From Lentisphaera araneosa HTCC2155 (GTDB lineage Bacteria; Verrucomicrobiota; Lentisphaeria; Lentisphaerales; Lentisphaeraceae): a stretch of DNA of 40,229 nt. The stretch spans positions 1 to 40,229 of the forward strand of contig NZ_ABCK01000037.1 in NCBI RefSeq assembly GCF_000170755.1, read 5' to 3'. The stretch's first letter is position 1. Each line of letters starts with the position of its first letter. This document shows positions 25,036-34,104 of this stretch, piece by piece. Made by a program: the position numbers and the translations under genes. The notes under the pieces were generated by a model that saw only the letters and a list, made by a program, of their open reading frames with translations, did not search any database and was not told where the DNA came from.

Positions 25036-25992
25036 ATGGATTTGCCATTCAAAGACAACGCACTGTTGGCATTCTTTAAATACTTAAAAACCGAAAAGAA
25101 CTTTTCCCTCCACACTCAAAAAGCCTATTTTTTTGATATCGTAGAATTCATCACTCAAACTTGGGGTGATGAAGCTATTGAAGCTCAGTCTTTGGCCTGG
25201 AAGCAAATCGATAAAAACGCCGCTAAGGGCTACATCTTTTCTCTACAAGAAAGCAAAATCTCGAAAAATACCTTGCTCCGAAAGTGCTCCTCCCTGCGGA
25301 GCCTCTATAATTTTTTTCAAAGAGAAGAACTCCAAAGCACCAACCCCTTTCAAGATATTAAAGCCGCAAAGAAAGATAAAAGCCTGCCGCTCATTTTATC
25401 GCGAGAAGACATCTCCACCCTACTCAGCTCCCCCGCCCCTTACTGGGCTCAAAAAAAAGGCAAGAACAACGACTTCATGGCCAGTCGCGATGCAGCCATC
25501 CTCGAGATTATATATAGTGGGGGTCTGCGTATCCAAGAGGCCCTCGATATCAACTTCGATCAAATCAACCTCGAGGAATCAACTCTCAAGATCTTTGGTA
25601 AAGGAAAAAAACAACGCACCGCTTATTTGGGCAATCCCGCCAAACAAGCCCTCGAACAATACTTTGCTTGCAGAAAAAATGCCGAACTCAATTGGACCTC
25701 AGCCAATGACCCCGTTTTCATCAACCTCAAAGATCTCAAACGCTTGAGTGCGCGCTCCATCCAGCGAAACCTCAAAGCTTACCTGCAATCCTGTCAACTG
25801 CCTCCAGACATCACACCGCACAAACTTAGGCACTCCTTTGCCACACACTTGCTCGATGCTGGAGCGGATTTGAGATCAGTACAAGAACTCCTCGGTCACG
25901 AAAATCTCTCCACCACCCAAATCTACACACACATCTCTACTGACCGCTTATTACAAGCTTACGACCAAGCCCACCCCCACGCTCAATCTTAA
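25036..25992 (+). CDS. xerC: XerC/XerD-type tyrosine recombinase
   Basis: 318 residues, slightly longer than typical XerC/D (~300). An N-terminal SAM-like core-binding domain (FFKYLKTEKNFSLHTQKAYFFDIVEF) precedes the catalytic domain with Arg in SGGLRIQEAL, Lys in FGKGKKQRTAYLG, HKLRHSFATHLLDAGADL, His in LLGHENLSTTQ, and the nucleophile Tyr in IYTHIS. Its expected job is resolving chromosome dimers at dif. XerC and XerD cannot be separated without a second copy. It starts 3 nt after the FGE-fold gene. Its end overlaps the convergent thiE gene by 4 nt. Confidence 0.88.
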   Translation: MDLPFKDNALLAFFKYLKTEKNFSLHTQKAYFFDIVEFITQTWGDEAIEAQSLAWKQIDKNAAKGYIFSLQESKISKNTLLRKCSSLRSLYNFFQREELQSTNPFQDIKAAKKDKSLPLILSREDISTLLSSPAPYWAQKKGKNNDFMASRDAAILEIIYSGGLRIQEALDINFDQINLEESTLKIFGKGKKQRTAYLGNPAKQALEQYFACRKNAELNWTSANDPVFINLKDLKRLSARSIQRNLKAYLQSCQLPPDITPHKLRHSFATHLLDAGADLRSVQELLGHENLSTTQIYTHISTDRLLQAYDQAHPHAQS

Positions 25993-26624
25993 CAAACTCC
26001 GCAATAAACCTTCACATCGGGATTTTTGTAGAGCTCGGAGCATAAGGCCACGTGCTTGACGTCAATCTTTTTGAGCTCACTTAAATTCTCTTTATTGATC
26101 CCACCAATGGGATAAACTTTCTCAGCGGGAATGAGCTTAAAAACTTCTTCGATAAACTCGGGGCCTTTCGCTTTCAGCCCTTGCTTTGTCGTCGTTTGAA
26201 AAACAGTGCCTACACCCACGTAATCCACAATGCCTTGCGCTAACAAACCTTGAGCTTCCTGAGCTTCTTCAAGCGAGCGCACGGTAAGGCCAATAATCGC
26301 CTTTTCGCCCAAATTCTTTCGAGCTTCGATGACTGAGTCATCACTCTGCCCCAAATGAACCCCTTCCATGGCGAATTCCGCACACAAATCTACGTAATCA
26401 TTCATAATCACATGGCAAGCTGGATTCGCTTCTTTGATCAAATCATAATACTTCTTTACTTGCTTTTTAAGCTCCAAATCCACCAAGCTTTTGACGCGAA
26501 TCTGAATGAGTTTCAAGTCTTGGGCCAAGCTCTTTAAAAGACTTGCTTTGGGGTCCAAAGATTGCGCCACGTCATAATCGTAAATCCAATAAGGCTCAAC
26601 TGCTTCCAAAAGGGCTTGATTCAT
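25989..26624 (-). CDS. thiE: thiamine-phosphate synthase
   Basis: 211 residues, usual ThiE length. It joins HMP-pyrophosphate and thiazole phosphate to give thiamine phosphate. Family segments are the LIQIRVKSL strand (QLR-x-K variant), HVIMNDYVDLCAEFAMEGVHLGQSD, GLTVRSLEEAQEA, DYVGVGTVFQTTTK and YPIGGINKENL. Two usual residues differ slightly (QIR for QLR, TTTK for TxTK), so function is likely but not certain. It stands alone, with no other thi gene and no TPP-riboswitch-like motif in the 108 nt upstream. Confidence 0.88.
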   Translation of the reverse strand: MNQALLEAVEPYWIYDYDVAQSLDPKASLLKSLAQDLKLIQIRVKSLVDLELKKQVKKYYDLIKEANPACHVIMNDYVDLCAEFAMEGVHLGQSDDSVIEARKNLGEKAIIGLTVRSLEEAQEAQGLLAQGIVDYVGVGTVFQTTTKQGLKAKGPEFIEEVFKLIPAEKVYPIGGINKENLSELKKIDVKHVALCSELYKNPDVKVYCGVC

Positions 26625-26659
26625 AGTTTACTTAATTCCTCGAAAATATTTTTTCATAC

Positions 26660-26688
26660 TTGCCCCAAATGCATAAAGGCATTATTAT
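26660..26688 (+). promoter_or_regulatory. candidate sigma-70 promoter for thrS
   Basis: TTGCCC (26660-26665), 17-nt spacer, TATTAT (26683-26688). The spacer holds a small AATGC/GCATT hairpin (26668-26683). Leader length to the ATG would be about 38 nt, including a long T-run (26696-26704). No T-box is recognisable in this short leader. Confidence 0.4.
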
Positions 26689-26732
26689 GAGCAAATTTTT
26701 TTTTAATCTAAAGCTTTCTGGAAATATTACTC

Positions 26733-28544
26733 ATGGACGAAAATTCAAATCTCTATAAAATTCGCCACTCCATGGCTCACGTACTCGCTCAAGCAGTACA
26801 AGAAGTCTACCCCAAAGTCAAACTCGGTTTTGGTCCTCCCATTGAAACGGGCTTTTATTACGATTTCGATTTCAGCGAAGAAGAGTTTGCCGAAAACAAA
26901 CTCAAAGAAATTGAAAAGCGCATGAAAAAAATCATTGGTCGCAAGCAAGAATTCCACTACAGCGAAACTGATATCGAAGGCGCCGTAGCCAAACTCGAGG
27001 ATCTCGGTGAAGGCGAATACAAAATCGAAAACGTTCGCAATCTCCATTCTCGTGGCGTTGAGAAATTTTCTTTCTACGAAAACGGTAATTTTGCCGACCT
27101 CTGTGAAGGCCCTCACGTGGAAACCACTGGCGACCTCCCTGCCAAAGCTTTTAAACTCGACCGCGTTGCTGGTGCCTACTGGCTCGGTAGCGAAAAAAAT
27201 AAGCAGCTCACACGTATTTACGCTCTCTGCTTCGAGACTCCAGAGGAACTTCAGTCTTTCCTCGAAAGACGTCGCATTGCCGAGCAATTCGATCACAAAA
27301 AACTTGGTAAAGAACTCGATATCTTCCACTTCGATGAAAAAGTCGGTAAAGGTCTAGCTCTATGGATGCCCAACGGTACAATCATTCGCGACGAAATCGA
27401 AAAATACGCCCGCGAAATGGAAATGAAGTATGGTTACCAACGAGTATCCACTCCGCATATTGCTAGTGAAAAACTTTTCCAGACTTCAGGGCACCTTCCT
27501 TACTACGCAGATTCCATGTTCCCCCCAATGGAGCTCAACGAAGGCGATGACGCTGAAAACAGTGAAAAATATTACCTCAAGGCCATGAACTGCCCTTATC
27601 ATCACCTTATTTACTCAGCACGCCCTCGTTCATACAAAGAACTGCCTTATCGTCTCTGTGAATACGGCACTTGTTACCGCTATGAAAAATCTGGTGAACT
27701 TTCAGGTCTACTTCGCGTACGTTGCATGACTATGAACGATGCTCACGTCTACCTAACTGAAGATCAATTTGAAGAAGAATTCAGAAGCATGGTTAAAATG
27801 TATATGGAATTCTACGAAACCTTCAAATTCTCCGATTATAGTTTCCGCCTCTCAGTGCGTGACGATTCAGATAAATTTGTCGGCGATCCTGCTGTGTGGG
27901 ACCAAGCCGAAGCTCTTCTTGCCAAAGTCATGGACGAGCTTGGCCTCGAATACTTTGTCGGCGAAGGCGAAGCCGCTTTCTACGGTCCAAAAATCGATGT
28001 TCAGTTTAAGAACCTCATGGGACGTGAAGAAACTCTTTCTACAATTCAGGTCGACTTCCAGTCAGCTTGTAAAGAGAAATTTGCTCTTAAATATGTTGAT
28101 AGTGATAATACAGAAAAAGAGCCTATCATCATTCACCGCGCACCACTTTCTACCCATGAGCGTTTTATCTCTTTCATTATGGAATACTATGGCGGCGCTT
28201 TCCCTGCATGGTGCGCACCCGTTCAAGTATGTATCCTTCCAGTTCAGGATTCCTGTATGGAATTTACAAACTCCATAGCTAATGAGCTAACTAGAGATCT
28301 ATACCGTGTTGAAATCGATGACAGTAACAACACTTTCAACAAGAAAATCCGTACCAATACTAAGCGTAAAATCCCCATTCTCTTAATTATTGGCGAGCAA
28401 GAAGTTGCCGACAATACCGTGACCGTACGTCGTTATGGTTCACGCGATCAAATCACCGTCTCACGTGATGAATTTGTCGCAATTTTCAAAGCTGAAGTAA
28501 AAGAAAGGAAAATGTTGCGTGAGCCCATGGGTTCCATCATCTAA
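26733..28544 (+). CDS. thrS: threonyl-tRNA synthetase lacking the TGS domain
   Basis: 603 residues; canonical bacterial ThrRS is about 640. It starts directly at the tRNA-SAD editing domain (HSMAHVLAQAVQEVYP, with HxxxH and the later Cys in LCEGPHV), so the N-terminal TGS domain of ~60 residues is missing. Class II motifs are present: motif 1 near MPNGTIIRDEIEKYAREME, motif 2 RLCEYGTCYRYEKSGELSGLLRVR, motif 3 APLSTHERFISFIMEYYGGAFP, followed by the anticodon-binding domain (LPVQDSCMEFTNSIANEL...TNTKRKIPILLIIGEQE). It charges tRNA-Thr and proofreads Ser-tRNA. TGS-less ThrRS occurs in other bacteria. No ribosome-binding site is obvious. C-rich codons suggest strong expression. Confidence 0.95.
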   Translation: MDENSNLYKIRHSMAHVLAQAVQEVYPKVKLGFGPPIETGFYYDFDFSEEEFAENKLKEIEKRMKKIIGRKQEFHYSETDIEGAVAKLEDLGEGEYKIENVRNLHSRGVEKFSFYENGNFADLCEGPHVETTGDLPAKAFKLDRVAGAYWLGSEKNKQLTRIYALCFETPEELQSFLERRRIAEQFDHKKLGKELDIFHFDEKVGKGLALWMPNGTIIRDEIEKYAREMEMKYGYQRVSTPHIASEKLFQTSGHLPYYADSMFPPMELNEGDDAENSEKYYLKAMNCPYHHLIYSARPRSYKELPYRLCEYGTCYRYEKSGELSGLLRVRCMTMNDAHVYLTEDQFEEEFRSMVKMYMEFYETFKFSDYSFRLSVRDDSDKFVGDPAVWDQAEALLAKVMDELGLEYFVGEGEAAFYGPKIDVQFKNLMGREETLSTIQVDFQSACKEKFALKYVDSDNTEKEPIIIHRAPLSTHERFISFIMEYYGGAFPAWCAPVQVCILPVQDSCMEFTNSIANELTRDLYRVEIDDSNNTFNKKIRTNTKRKIPILLIIGEQEVADNTVTVRRYGSRDQITVSRDEFVAIFKAEVKERKMLREPMGSII

Positions 28545-28565
28545 AAAAACTTTTTCTGCCCTTCC

Positions 28566-28598
28566 AAGCCACTTTGATAAATCAAAGTGGCTTTTTTT
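28566..28598 (+). terminator. Rho-independent terminator of thrS
   Basis: A 13-bp perfect stem (28566-28578 with 28581-28593; core AGCCACTTTGAT) with a minimal loop ends in seven Ts (28592-28598), 21 nt after the thrS stop. This is the clearest terminator in the window. Because the stem starts with AA on the left arm, it could also act weakly in reverse. Confidence 0.92.
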
Positions 28599-28639
28599 AT
28601 GCCTCAAATGAACATTTAATTTTTTCCTTTAGTAAAAAT

Positions 28640-28668
28640 TTGTTTTTTGATCCTCGCCGAATTATGTT
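28640..28668 (+). promoter_or_regulatory. candidate sigma-70 promoter of the beta-oxidation operon
   Basis: TTGTTT (28640-28645), 17-nt spacer, TATGTT (28663-28668), between the thrS terminator and the ATG at 28707. The -35 and spacing are the same as those predicted for the sigma-factor operon. Leader about 32 nt. Confidence 0.4.
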
Positions 28669-28706
28669 TTCACAGAGAGTCAATCCCACAAAATAAGGCA
28701 CTAATC

Positions 28707-30446
28707 ATGAATACGGCAAAAGATATTATAGACACTTCTGTATCTACGGTTTCAGAACTCTTAGAGCTAGGAATGAAAAATTCGCCTACGACTGCCTTAC
28801 TCAACGATTGGACTGGCAAATCTTGGAAAACTCTAAGCTACTATGAATTCTACGAAACAGTTCACAAAATTGCCTACTCCATGCAATCACTTAAATTAGA
28901 ACCTCAAGCGAAAATCGCCGTCTTCCTCAGCAACAATTCTCGTTTTTGCCTCTACGATGTGGCTATCTCACTCGCGGGCTTCGTTTCAGTCCCACTTCAC
29001 CTCACCTTTAATGACCAATCCATCTCTTATGTTTTGCAACACAGCGATGCCAGCCTCTGCATCGTCAATGGCAAAGAACAGTACAATCGCCTCAAAGCAC
29101 TCCAACCCGAAATGAGATTCATCCTCAGCGACGAAGAAGTTCCCGGTGAACTCTATGGCCCGCAGCTCATTGCCAATGCTCAAGAAACTCAGCTCCCCGA
29201 ATCTACAGGCGAATCCCCCCTCACGATTATTTATACTTCTGGAACCACGGGCCAACCCAAAGGCGTATTGCTTGAGCATAAAAACCTCATCACCCTGAAC
29301 TCCATCATTGTTGCAGATTTAGATGACTGCATCAAAAAACACGATCGCGAAATCAGCTTCCTCCCCTTGAGCCATATTTTTGCGAAATCCGCAATCTACC
29401 GTTGGCTCTATCACGGCACCAGTGTCTACTTCACGAATCCCGACCAAATCATGATGCATATTGCCATGGTCAAACCACAAACTTTCTCCACTGTCCCTCA
29501 CCTCTTAGAAAAAATCTATTTGCACATCGCCAATGGTGCGGAAAACAACCCCCAAGTGGATCCCGAAATTTATAACAAGGCTTTTGAATTTGCCCATGTT
29601 TACGATGCCAGCAATCCCGAACACCAAGTCATGCACCAAGCCTTCTCCCCCATCTACCAAGCTTGGCAGAATATCTTTGGCGGCGAACTCACCTTCATCT
29701 GCAGTGGCGGTGCTCACCTTCGCACCGAGCTCTGTCGCTTCTTAAATAATGCCGGCATCCCCATCCTCGAGGGCTACGGCATGACCGAAGCTCCCGTTAT
29801 ATCAGTCAATCCCTTCAGAGCGCCCAAACCAGGCACGGCCGGACGCGCTTTCAGTGAAACCAATATCAAGATTGCCGAAGATGGCGAGATCCTAGTGAGT
29901 GGTCCACAAATCATGGAAACCTATTATAAAGATGCCGAAGCCACAGACGACGTCCTCAAAGATGGCTGGCTCCACACCGGCGACATCGGTTACCTCGATG
30001 ACGAGGGCTACCTCTTCATCACCGATCGCAAGAAAAACATTTTCAAAATGTCTACGGGAAAATTTGTCATTCCCACGCCTCTGGAAACCGCTCTCAAAGC
30101 CGACCCTTTTATTGCCCATGCCCTGGTCATTGGCGAAGACAAGCGTTTCTGTTCGGCACTCATCTTCCCAGAGATCACCCTACTTCCGCGCTTTGCCAAA
30201 AAACTGCAACACGACACCATCGATGTTCACGCCATCTGCCAAAGCCCTCAGCTCACAGCTTATTATCAGCAGCGCATTGACCAAGCCAACGAGCAATTGC
30301 CCAAGTGGTCACAAATCAAAAAATTCAAAATCATTCACGAAGAGCTCAGCCCCCTCAATGGCTTGCTCACTGCAACGCTCAAAGTGAAACGCAAAGCCGT
30401 CAAAATCAATTACGATCACATCATTCAAGAAATCTACCAAAAATAA
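28707..30446 (+). CDS. fadD: long-chain fatty-acid-CoA ligase (AMP-forming)
   Basis: 579 residues from ATG 28707; AAGG lies 9 nt upstream, and a TTG start at 28647 would overlap the predicted promoter. It activates fatty acids to acyl-CoA. ANL motifs: TIIYTSGTTGQPKGVLLEH, LEGYGMTEAPVISVN, and GWLHTGDIGYLDDEGYLFITDRKKNIFKMSTGKFV, with the C-terminal lid lysine region TATLKVKRKAV. The pattern GKFVxPxPLE is that of the eukaryote-type ACSL/FadD15 (COG1022) branch rather than E. coli FadD. It is the first gene of an operon holding all core beta-oxidation enzymes, with 11 nt to the next gene. Confidence 0.9.
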   Translation: MNTAKDIIDTSVSTVSELLELGMKNSPTTALLNDWTGKSWKTLSYYEFYETVHKIAYSMQSLKLEPQAKIAVFLSNNSRFCLYDVAISLAGFVSVPLHLTFNDQSISYVLQHSDASLCIVNGKEQYNRLKALQPEMRFILSDEEVPGELYGPQLIANAQETQLPESTGESPLTIIYTSGTTGQPKGVLLEHKNLITLNSIIVADLDDCIKKHDREISFLPLSHIFAKSAIYRWLYHGTSVYFTNPDQIMMHIAMVKPQTFSTVPHLLEKIYLHIANGAENNPQVDPEIYNKAFEFAHVYDASNPEHQVMHQAFSPIYQAWQNIFGGELTFICSGGAHLRTELCRFLNNAGIPILEGYGMTEAPVISVNPFRAPKPGTAGRAFSETNIKIAEDGEILVSGPQIMETYYKDAEATDDVLKDGWLHTGDIGYLDDEGYLFITDRKKNIFKMSTGKFVIPTPLETALKADPFIAHALVIGEDKRFCSALIFPEITLLPRFAKKLQHDTIDVHAICQSPQLTAYYQQRIDQANEQLPKWSQIKKFKIIHEELSPLNGLLTATLKVKRKAVKINYDHIIQEIYQK

Positions 30447-30457
30447 GGAGACGCCAC

Positions 30458-32746
30458 ATGAGTAAAATTAAGCACATAGCCGTATTAGGCTCTGGTGTTA
30501 TGGGTTCTCAAATTGCGGCGCACTTCGCAAATTGTGGTTTTTCAGTTGCCCTCCTCGATCTCACCAGCGCGGGCCCCAAACCCTCTGCTATCAGTGAAGG
30601 CGCTGTCAAAAAATTACTTAAGATCAACCCATCCCCACTCTATAGTCCAAGCGTTATCGAAAATATCTTCCCCGGCAATTTTGACGATCACCTCGAGCAC
30701 CTCGACGAAGCTGACCTCATCATAGAAGCGGTTATCGAAGATCTCGCCATCAAACAAAATCTTTGGAGTCAAATCTGTAAATACGTCAAAGCAGATGCCA
30801 TCCTCGCCACCAACACCAGCGGACTACCCCTCAAAGACATCACAAAAAATCTCTCAAACAAATCACTCAAGCGTTTCCTCGGCGTGCATTTCTTTAATCC
30901 CCCACGCTACCAGAAACTGCTCGAACTCATCCCGGGCCCAAAAACCCAAGATGGCTTGCTCGAAGAATTTGCCGAGTTCGCACGCCTGCACCTCGGCAAG
31001 GGCATTGTCGTCGCCAAAGACACGCCGAATTTCATTGGCAACCGCATTGGTTGCTACGCCATGCAAAAATCCATGATCCCCCTATTTGAAGATGGCTTCA
31101 CTATCGAAGAAATTGATCTCCTCACTGGTCCGCTCATGGGACGGCCAAAATCCGCTACCTTTAGAACCCTCGACCTCATTGGCGTCGATACCATTCTCTA
31201 TGTCACCAGCAATCTCCATAGCGCCATCAAAAAAGATGAATGCCGCAATGAATTTATCATGCCCACCGAAATTAAAAAAATGGTCAAGCAGGGGCAATTG
31301 GGCGCCAAAACCAAAAAGGGCTTCTACTCGAAAGTCGATGGCGAGATCCGCTCCATCAACTTCGGTGATTACTCCTACCAAAGTCCCAAAGAAATCAGCC
31401 TCGAAAATATCCATGCCTACAAAAAGATCCCCGATTTGGGCAAACGCTTGCGCGCCCTCTACGATGATCCCGGTCGCGTCGGAGATTTCTACCGCAAGTT
31501 CTTATTAGCCCTCATGTCTTATTCCGCGCGACGCATCCCCGAGATCTGTCACAATCACCAAGACATTGATAAAGCCATGAAATGGGGCTGGGCTTGGCAA
31601 ATGGGACCTTTTGAAATCTGGCAGGCCATCGGCTTCAAAAAAATCCTCAATGATCTCAAGGGATCGGTTTACACCCTTCCCGAATGGATTACTCGAATTG
31701 ATCCTGAAGTGGGTTTCACTAAATCCAAATCTCCTTTCGCTGATCAATTCACTATCAAAGAAAAACGCATGCGTCTTATCAAAGATTACAAAGACGCACG
31801 CTTACTCAACTGGAAACAAGGCATCTGCGTCTTTGAATTCACTGGCAAGGCCAATACCATTAGCTCACGCGTCCTCGATGGCATTATCGATGCGGTCAAA
31901 CTCGTGGAAGACAAAGAGGAATTTAAAGGCATCCTCATTGCCAATGATTCTAGCATGTTCTCCGCCGGTGCCAACCTCGCAGAAATGGCTGGCCACGTCC
32001 AAAACCGCGACTTCGCCCCCATCAATGAGGTGGTCAATAAATTCCAGCAAATGAGTCAAGTGGTGCACTACGCTTCCAAGCCAGTCATCCCCGTCGTCCA
32101 AGGACGGGCCCTCGGTGGCGCTTGCGAAATCATCATGGCTGCCCCCCATGCGGTTGTCGCCCAAGAATCCTACATGGGCTTAGTGGAGCTCGGCGTTGGC
32201 CTCATCCCTGCGGGTGGCGGTACCATGCGTATGGCCAAGCTCGCCGCCACCATGGCTGGCGAACAAAAAGCCTTCTTGGTTGAACCCTTCTTACGGCAAA
32301 ATTGGCTCACCATTGCCATGGCAAAAGTCAGTGCCTCAGGATTAGACGCCCAAAGCAAGCGTTACCTCAACCCCAATGCCACTCTCGTCACCAATGCTGA
32401 AAGGCGTTTGCACGTGGCGGCACAATTACTCTTGCAATTGAGTGAACTGCCTTATAGCTCACCGCGCCCCTCCAAGTTCTTAGCACTCGGCGCCAATGCC
32501 GCCAGTACTTTCAAGGCGGGGGCTTATAATATGCTGCAGAGTCAGTTCATCAGTAAATACGATTATTTCCTCGCCTGTAAACTCGCCCATATCATCTGCG
32601 GGGGAAACCTCACCCGCGCCTCGATGGTTGACGAGCAATACATCCTCGACTTAGAACGCGAAGTCTTCCTCTCACTCCTAGGAGAAGCCAAAACCCTGGC
32701 TCGAATAGAGAGTATCTTAAAATTCAACCGCCCACTGCGAAACTAA
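30458..32746 (+). CDS. fadN: 3-hydroxyacyl-CoA dehydrogenase / enoyl-CoA hydratase fusion (FadN-type)
   Basis: 762 residues. The start is ATG 30458 with AAGGAG 7 nt upstream; an open frame extends further left only as a shadow inside fadD. The N-terminal half is the NAD-dependent 3-hydroxyacyl-CoA dehydrogenase: Rossmann GSGVMGS (11-17), FFNPP, DTPNFIGNRIG. The C-terminal half (about 440-650) is an enoyl-CoA hydratase/crotonase fold: FSAGANLAEM and the oxyanion hole GRALGGACEIIMAAPHAV, then ELGVGLIPAGGGTMRMA. This order (dehydrogenase first, hydratase second) is that of FadN, the reverse of E. coli FadB. It carries out the second and third steps of beta-oxidation. Gap to fadA is 10 nt. Confidence 0.92.
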   Translation: MSKIKHIAVLGSGVMGSQIAAHFANCGFSVALLDLTSAGPKPSAISEGAVKKLLKINPSPLYSPSVIENIFPGNFDDHLEHLDEADLIIEAVIEDLAIKQNLWSQICKYVKADAILATNTSGLPLKDITKNLSNKSLKRFLGVHFFNPPRYQKLLELIPGPKTQDGLLEEFAEFARLHLGKGIVVAKDTPNFIGNRIGCYAMQKSMIPLFEDGFTIEEIDLLTGPLMGRPKSATFRTLDLIGVDTILYVTSNLHSAIKKDECRNEFIMPTEIKKMVKQGQLGAKTKKGFYSKVDGEIRSINFGDYSYQSPKEISLENIHAYKKIPDLGKRLRALYDDPGRVGDFYRKFLLALMSYSARRIPEICHNHQDIDKAMKWGWAWQMGPFEIWQAIGFKKILNDLKGSVYTLPEWITRIDPEVGFTKSKSPFADQFTIKEKRMRLIKDYKDARLLNWKQGICVFEFTGKANTISSRVLDGIIDAVKLVEDKEEFKGILIANDSSMFSAGANLAEMAGHVQNRDFAPINEVVNKFQQMSQVVHYASKPVIPVVQGRALGGACEIIMAAPHAVVAQESYMGLVELGVGLIPAGGGTMRMAKLAATMAGEQKAFLVEPFLRQNWLTIAMAKVSASGLDAQSKRYLNPNATLVTNAERRLHVAAQLLLQLSELPYSSPRPSKFLALGANAASTFKAGAYNMLQSQFISKYDYFLACKLAHIICGGNLTRASMVDEQYILDLEREVFLSLLGEAKTLARIESILKFNRPLRN

Positions 32747-32756
32747 GGAGCCCATC

Positions 32757-33938
32757 ATGAATAATGTCTACATAGTCAGCTCAGTTAGAACTCCCGTGGG
32801 TAAAGCCAATCGTGGGAGCCTCGCCCACGTCCCTCCTGTAGATTACGCGACCGCCGCCTTCAAAGGCGCTGTGAATAAAGTCGATAATCTCCATCTCGAG
32901 GACATCGAGGATCTCATGCTTGGCTCCGCAACTCCTGAAGCTGAACAAGGAATGAACATGGCCATGCAAGTCGGTCAAGCGGCGGGCCTTGGCAACAAAA
33001 TCACCGGCGTCACCATCAACCGCTTTTGTGCCTCGGGCTTGCAATCCATTGCCATGGCCCACCAAGCCATTGCCTGTGGTCACGCCAGCGTCTTAGCAGC
33101 CGGTGGCTGTGAATCCATGAGCCTACTCACTCTCGGTGGCAATAATTTCGTCGCCAACCCAAAACTCAATGATATCTTCCCCGATGCCTACCTGAATATG
33201 GGCAATACTGCCGAAGCGGTCGCCAAGCAATATAATGTTTCGCGGACGAGCATGGATAAATTCTCACTGCGCTCACACGAGAACGCCCTCAAGGCTATTG
33301 AGCAAGGTTATTTTAAAGAGGAAATCATTCCCCTCGATCTCGAAGTCAATCATTATAAAGACGGCAACCTGCACACACGCAAATTCCGCTTTAGCATTGA
33401 CGAAGGTCCCCGCGCTGGTTCCTCCATCGAGAGCTTGGCTAAGCTGCCTGCCGTTTTCCGTGCAGGTGGTTCCGTCACGGCGGCGAGCTCTTCGCAAATG
33501 TCCGATGGCGCCGCCTTCTCAGTCTTGGTCAATGAGCAAACCCTCCAGGAACGCAATCTCACTCCACGAGCCAAACTCATTGGCTTTGCCGTGGCCCCCG
33601 TAACCGCACGCCTCATGGGCATGGGTCCTGTGGCTGCCATTCCCAAAGTTCTCAAGCAAACTGGCTTATCCCTCAAAGATATTGAGCTCATTGAACTCAA
33701 CGAAGCCTTTGCCTCACAATCCATTGCCGTGATCAACGAACTCGGCTTAAATCCCGACATCGTCAATGTCAATGGCGGCGCCATTGCCCTCGGTCACCCC
33801 CTCGGTTGCACCGGAGCCAAACTCACTGCCACCCTGCTCCACGAAATGGAACGACGTTCACTTCGCTACGGCATGGTCACCATGTGCGTTGGTGGTGGCA
33901 TGGGCGCAGCAGGAATTTTTGAAAACCTAAGAATATAA
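32757..33938 (+). CDS. fadA: acetyl-CoA acyltransferase (3-ketoacyl-CoA thiolase)
   Basis: 393 residues, standard thiolase length. It cleaves 3-ketoacyl-CoA to acetyl-CoA and a shortened acyl-CoA. The nucleophilic Cys91 sits in NRFCASGLQSIAMA; the catalytic His lies in GGAIALGHPLGCTGAKL, and the second Cys in MCVGGGMGAAGIFE. Substrate loop and NEAFASQSIAV are typical. Strong AAGGAG before the ATG. Third gene of the operon; fadE follows after 166 nt of unusual structured, GC-richer sequence. Confidence 0.95.
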   Translation: MNNVYIVSSVRTPVGKANRGSLAHVPPVDYATAAFKGAVNKVDNLHLEDIEDLMLGSATPEAEQGMNMAMQVGQAAGLGNKITGVTINRFCASGLQSIAMAHQAIACGHASVLAAGGCESMSLLTLGGNNFVANPKLNDIFPDAYLNMGNTAEAVAKQYNVSRTSMDKFSLRSHENALKAIEQGYFKEEIIPLDLEVNHYKDGNLHTRKFRFSIDEGPRAGSSIESLAKLPAVFRAGGSVTAASSSQMSDGAAFSVLVNEQTLQERNLTPRAKLIGFAVAPVTARLMGMGPVAAIPKVLKQTGLSLKDIELIELNEAFASQSIAVINELGLNPDIVNVNGGAIALGHPLGCTGAKLTATLLHEMERRSLRYGMVTMCVGGGMGAAGIFENLRI

Positions 33939-33990
33939 GGAAACACCCAACAAACAGGAAAGAGACTTAAAACATACGATTATCCAAACT

Positions 33991-34051
33991 GTGCCGAATA
34001 AGCCAGCCGAAGGAACCTAAGCGTCAGCGCAACCTAAGCTCGGAACGGCGC
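33991..34051. repeat. structured GC-rich intergenic element
   Basis: Within the fadA-fadE gap, outer arms GTGCCG/CGGCGC (33991-33996 with 34046-34051, one G-U pair) enclose inner arms CCGA/TCGG (34007-34010 with 34040-34043). A 9-bp direct repeat AACCTAAGC (34014-34022 and 34031-34039) sits in the loop. No peptide frame or known RNA family is recognised. It may be a small mobile or dispersed element, or an mRNA structure setting fadE expression. Confidence 0.4.
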
Positions 34052-34104
34052 ATAAATGGTGAATCGTCAATCAACTCTTTCAATACAAACACAAGGAAAA
34101 TAAA

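Noticed and set aside
26625-26732. TPP riboswitch upstream of thiE
   Set aside because: Only ~108 nt with no THI-box core (CUGAGA) on the minus strand; only a small hairpin is present.
26745-27329. 194-residue minus-strand frame within thrS
   Set aside because: Antisense shadow of a strongly conserved gene; the Phe/Glu-rich translation resembles no family.
28647-28706. TTG start adding 20 residues to FadD
   Set aside because: It falls inside the predicted promoter and lacks a ribosome-binding site; ATG 28707 fits the family.
30305-30457. Longer N-terminus for the FadN-type protein
   Set aside because: This extension lies inside fadD in another frame; the ATG at 30458 has AAGGAG and begins a standard Rossmann fold.
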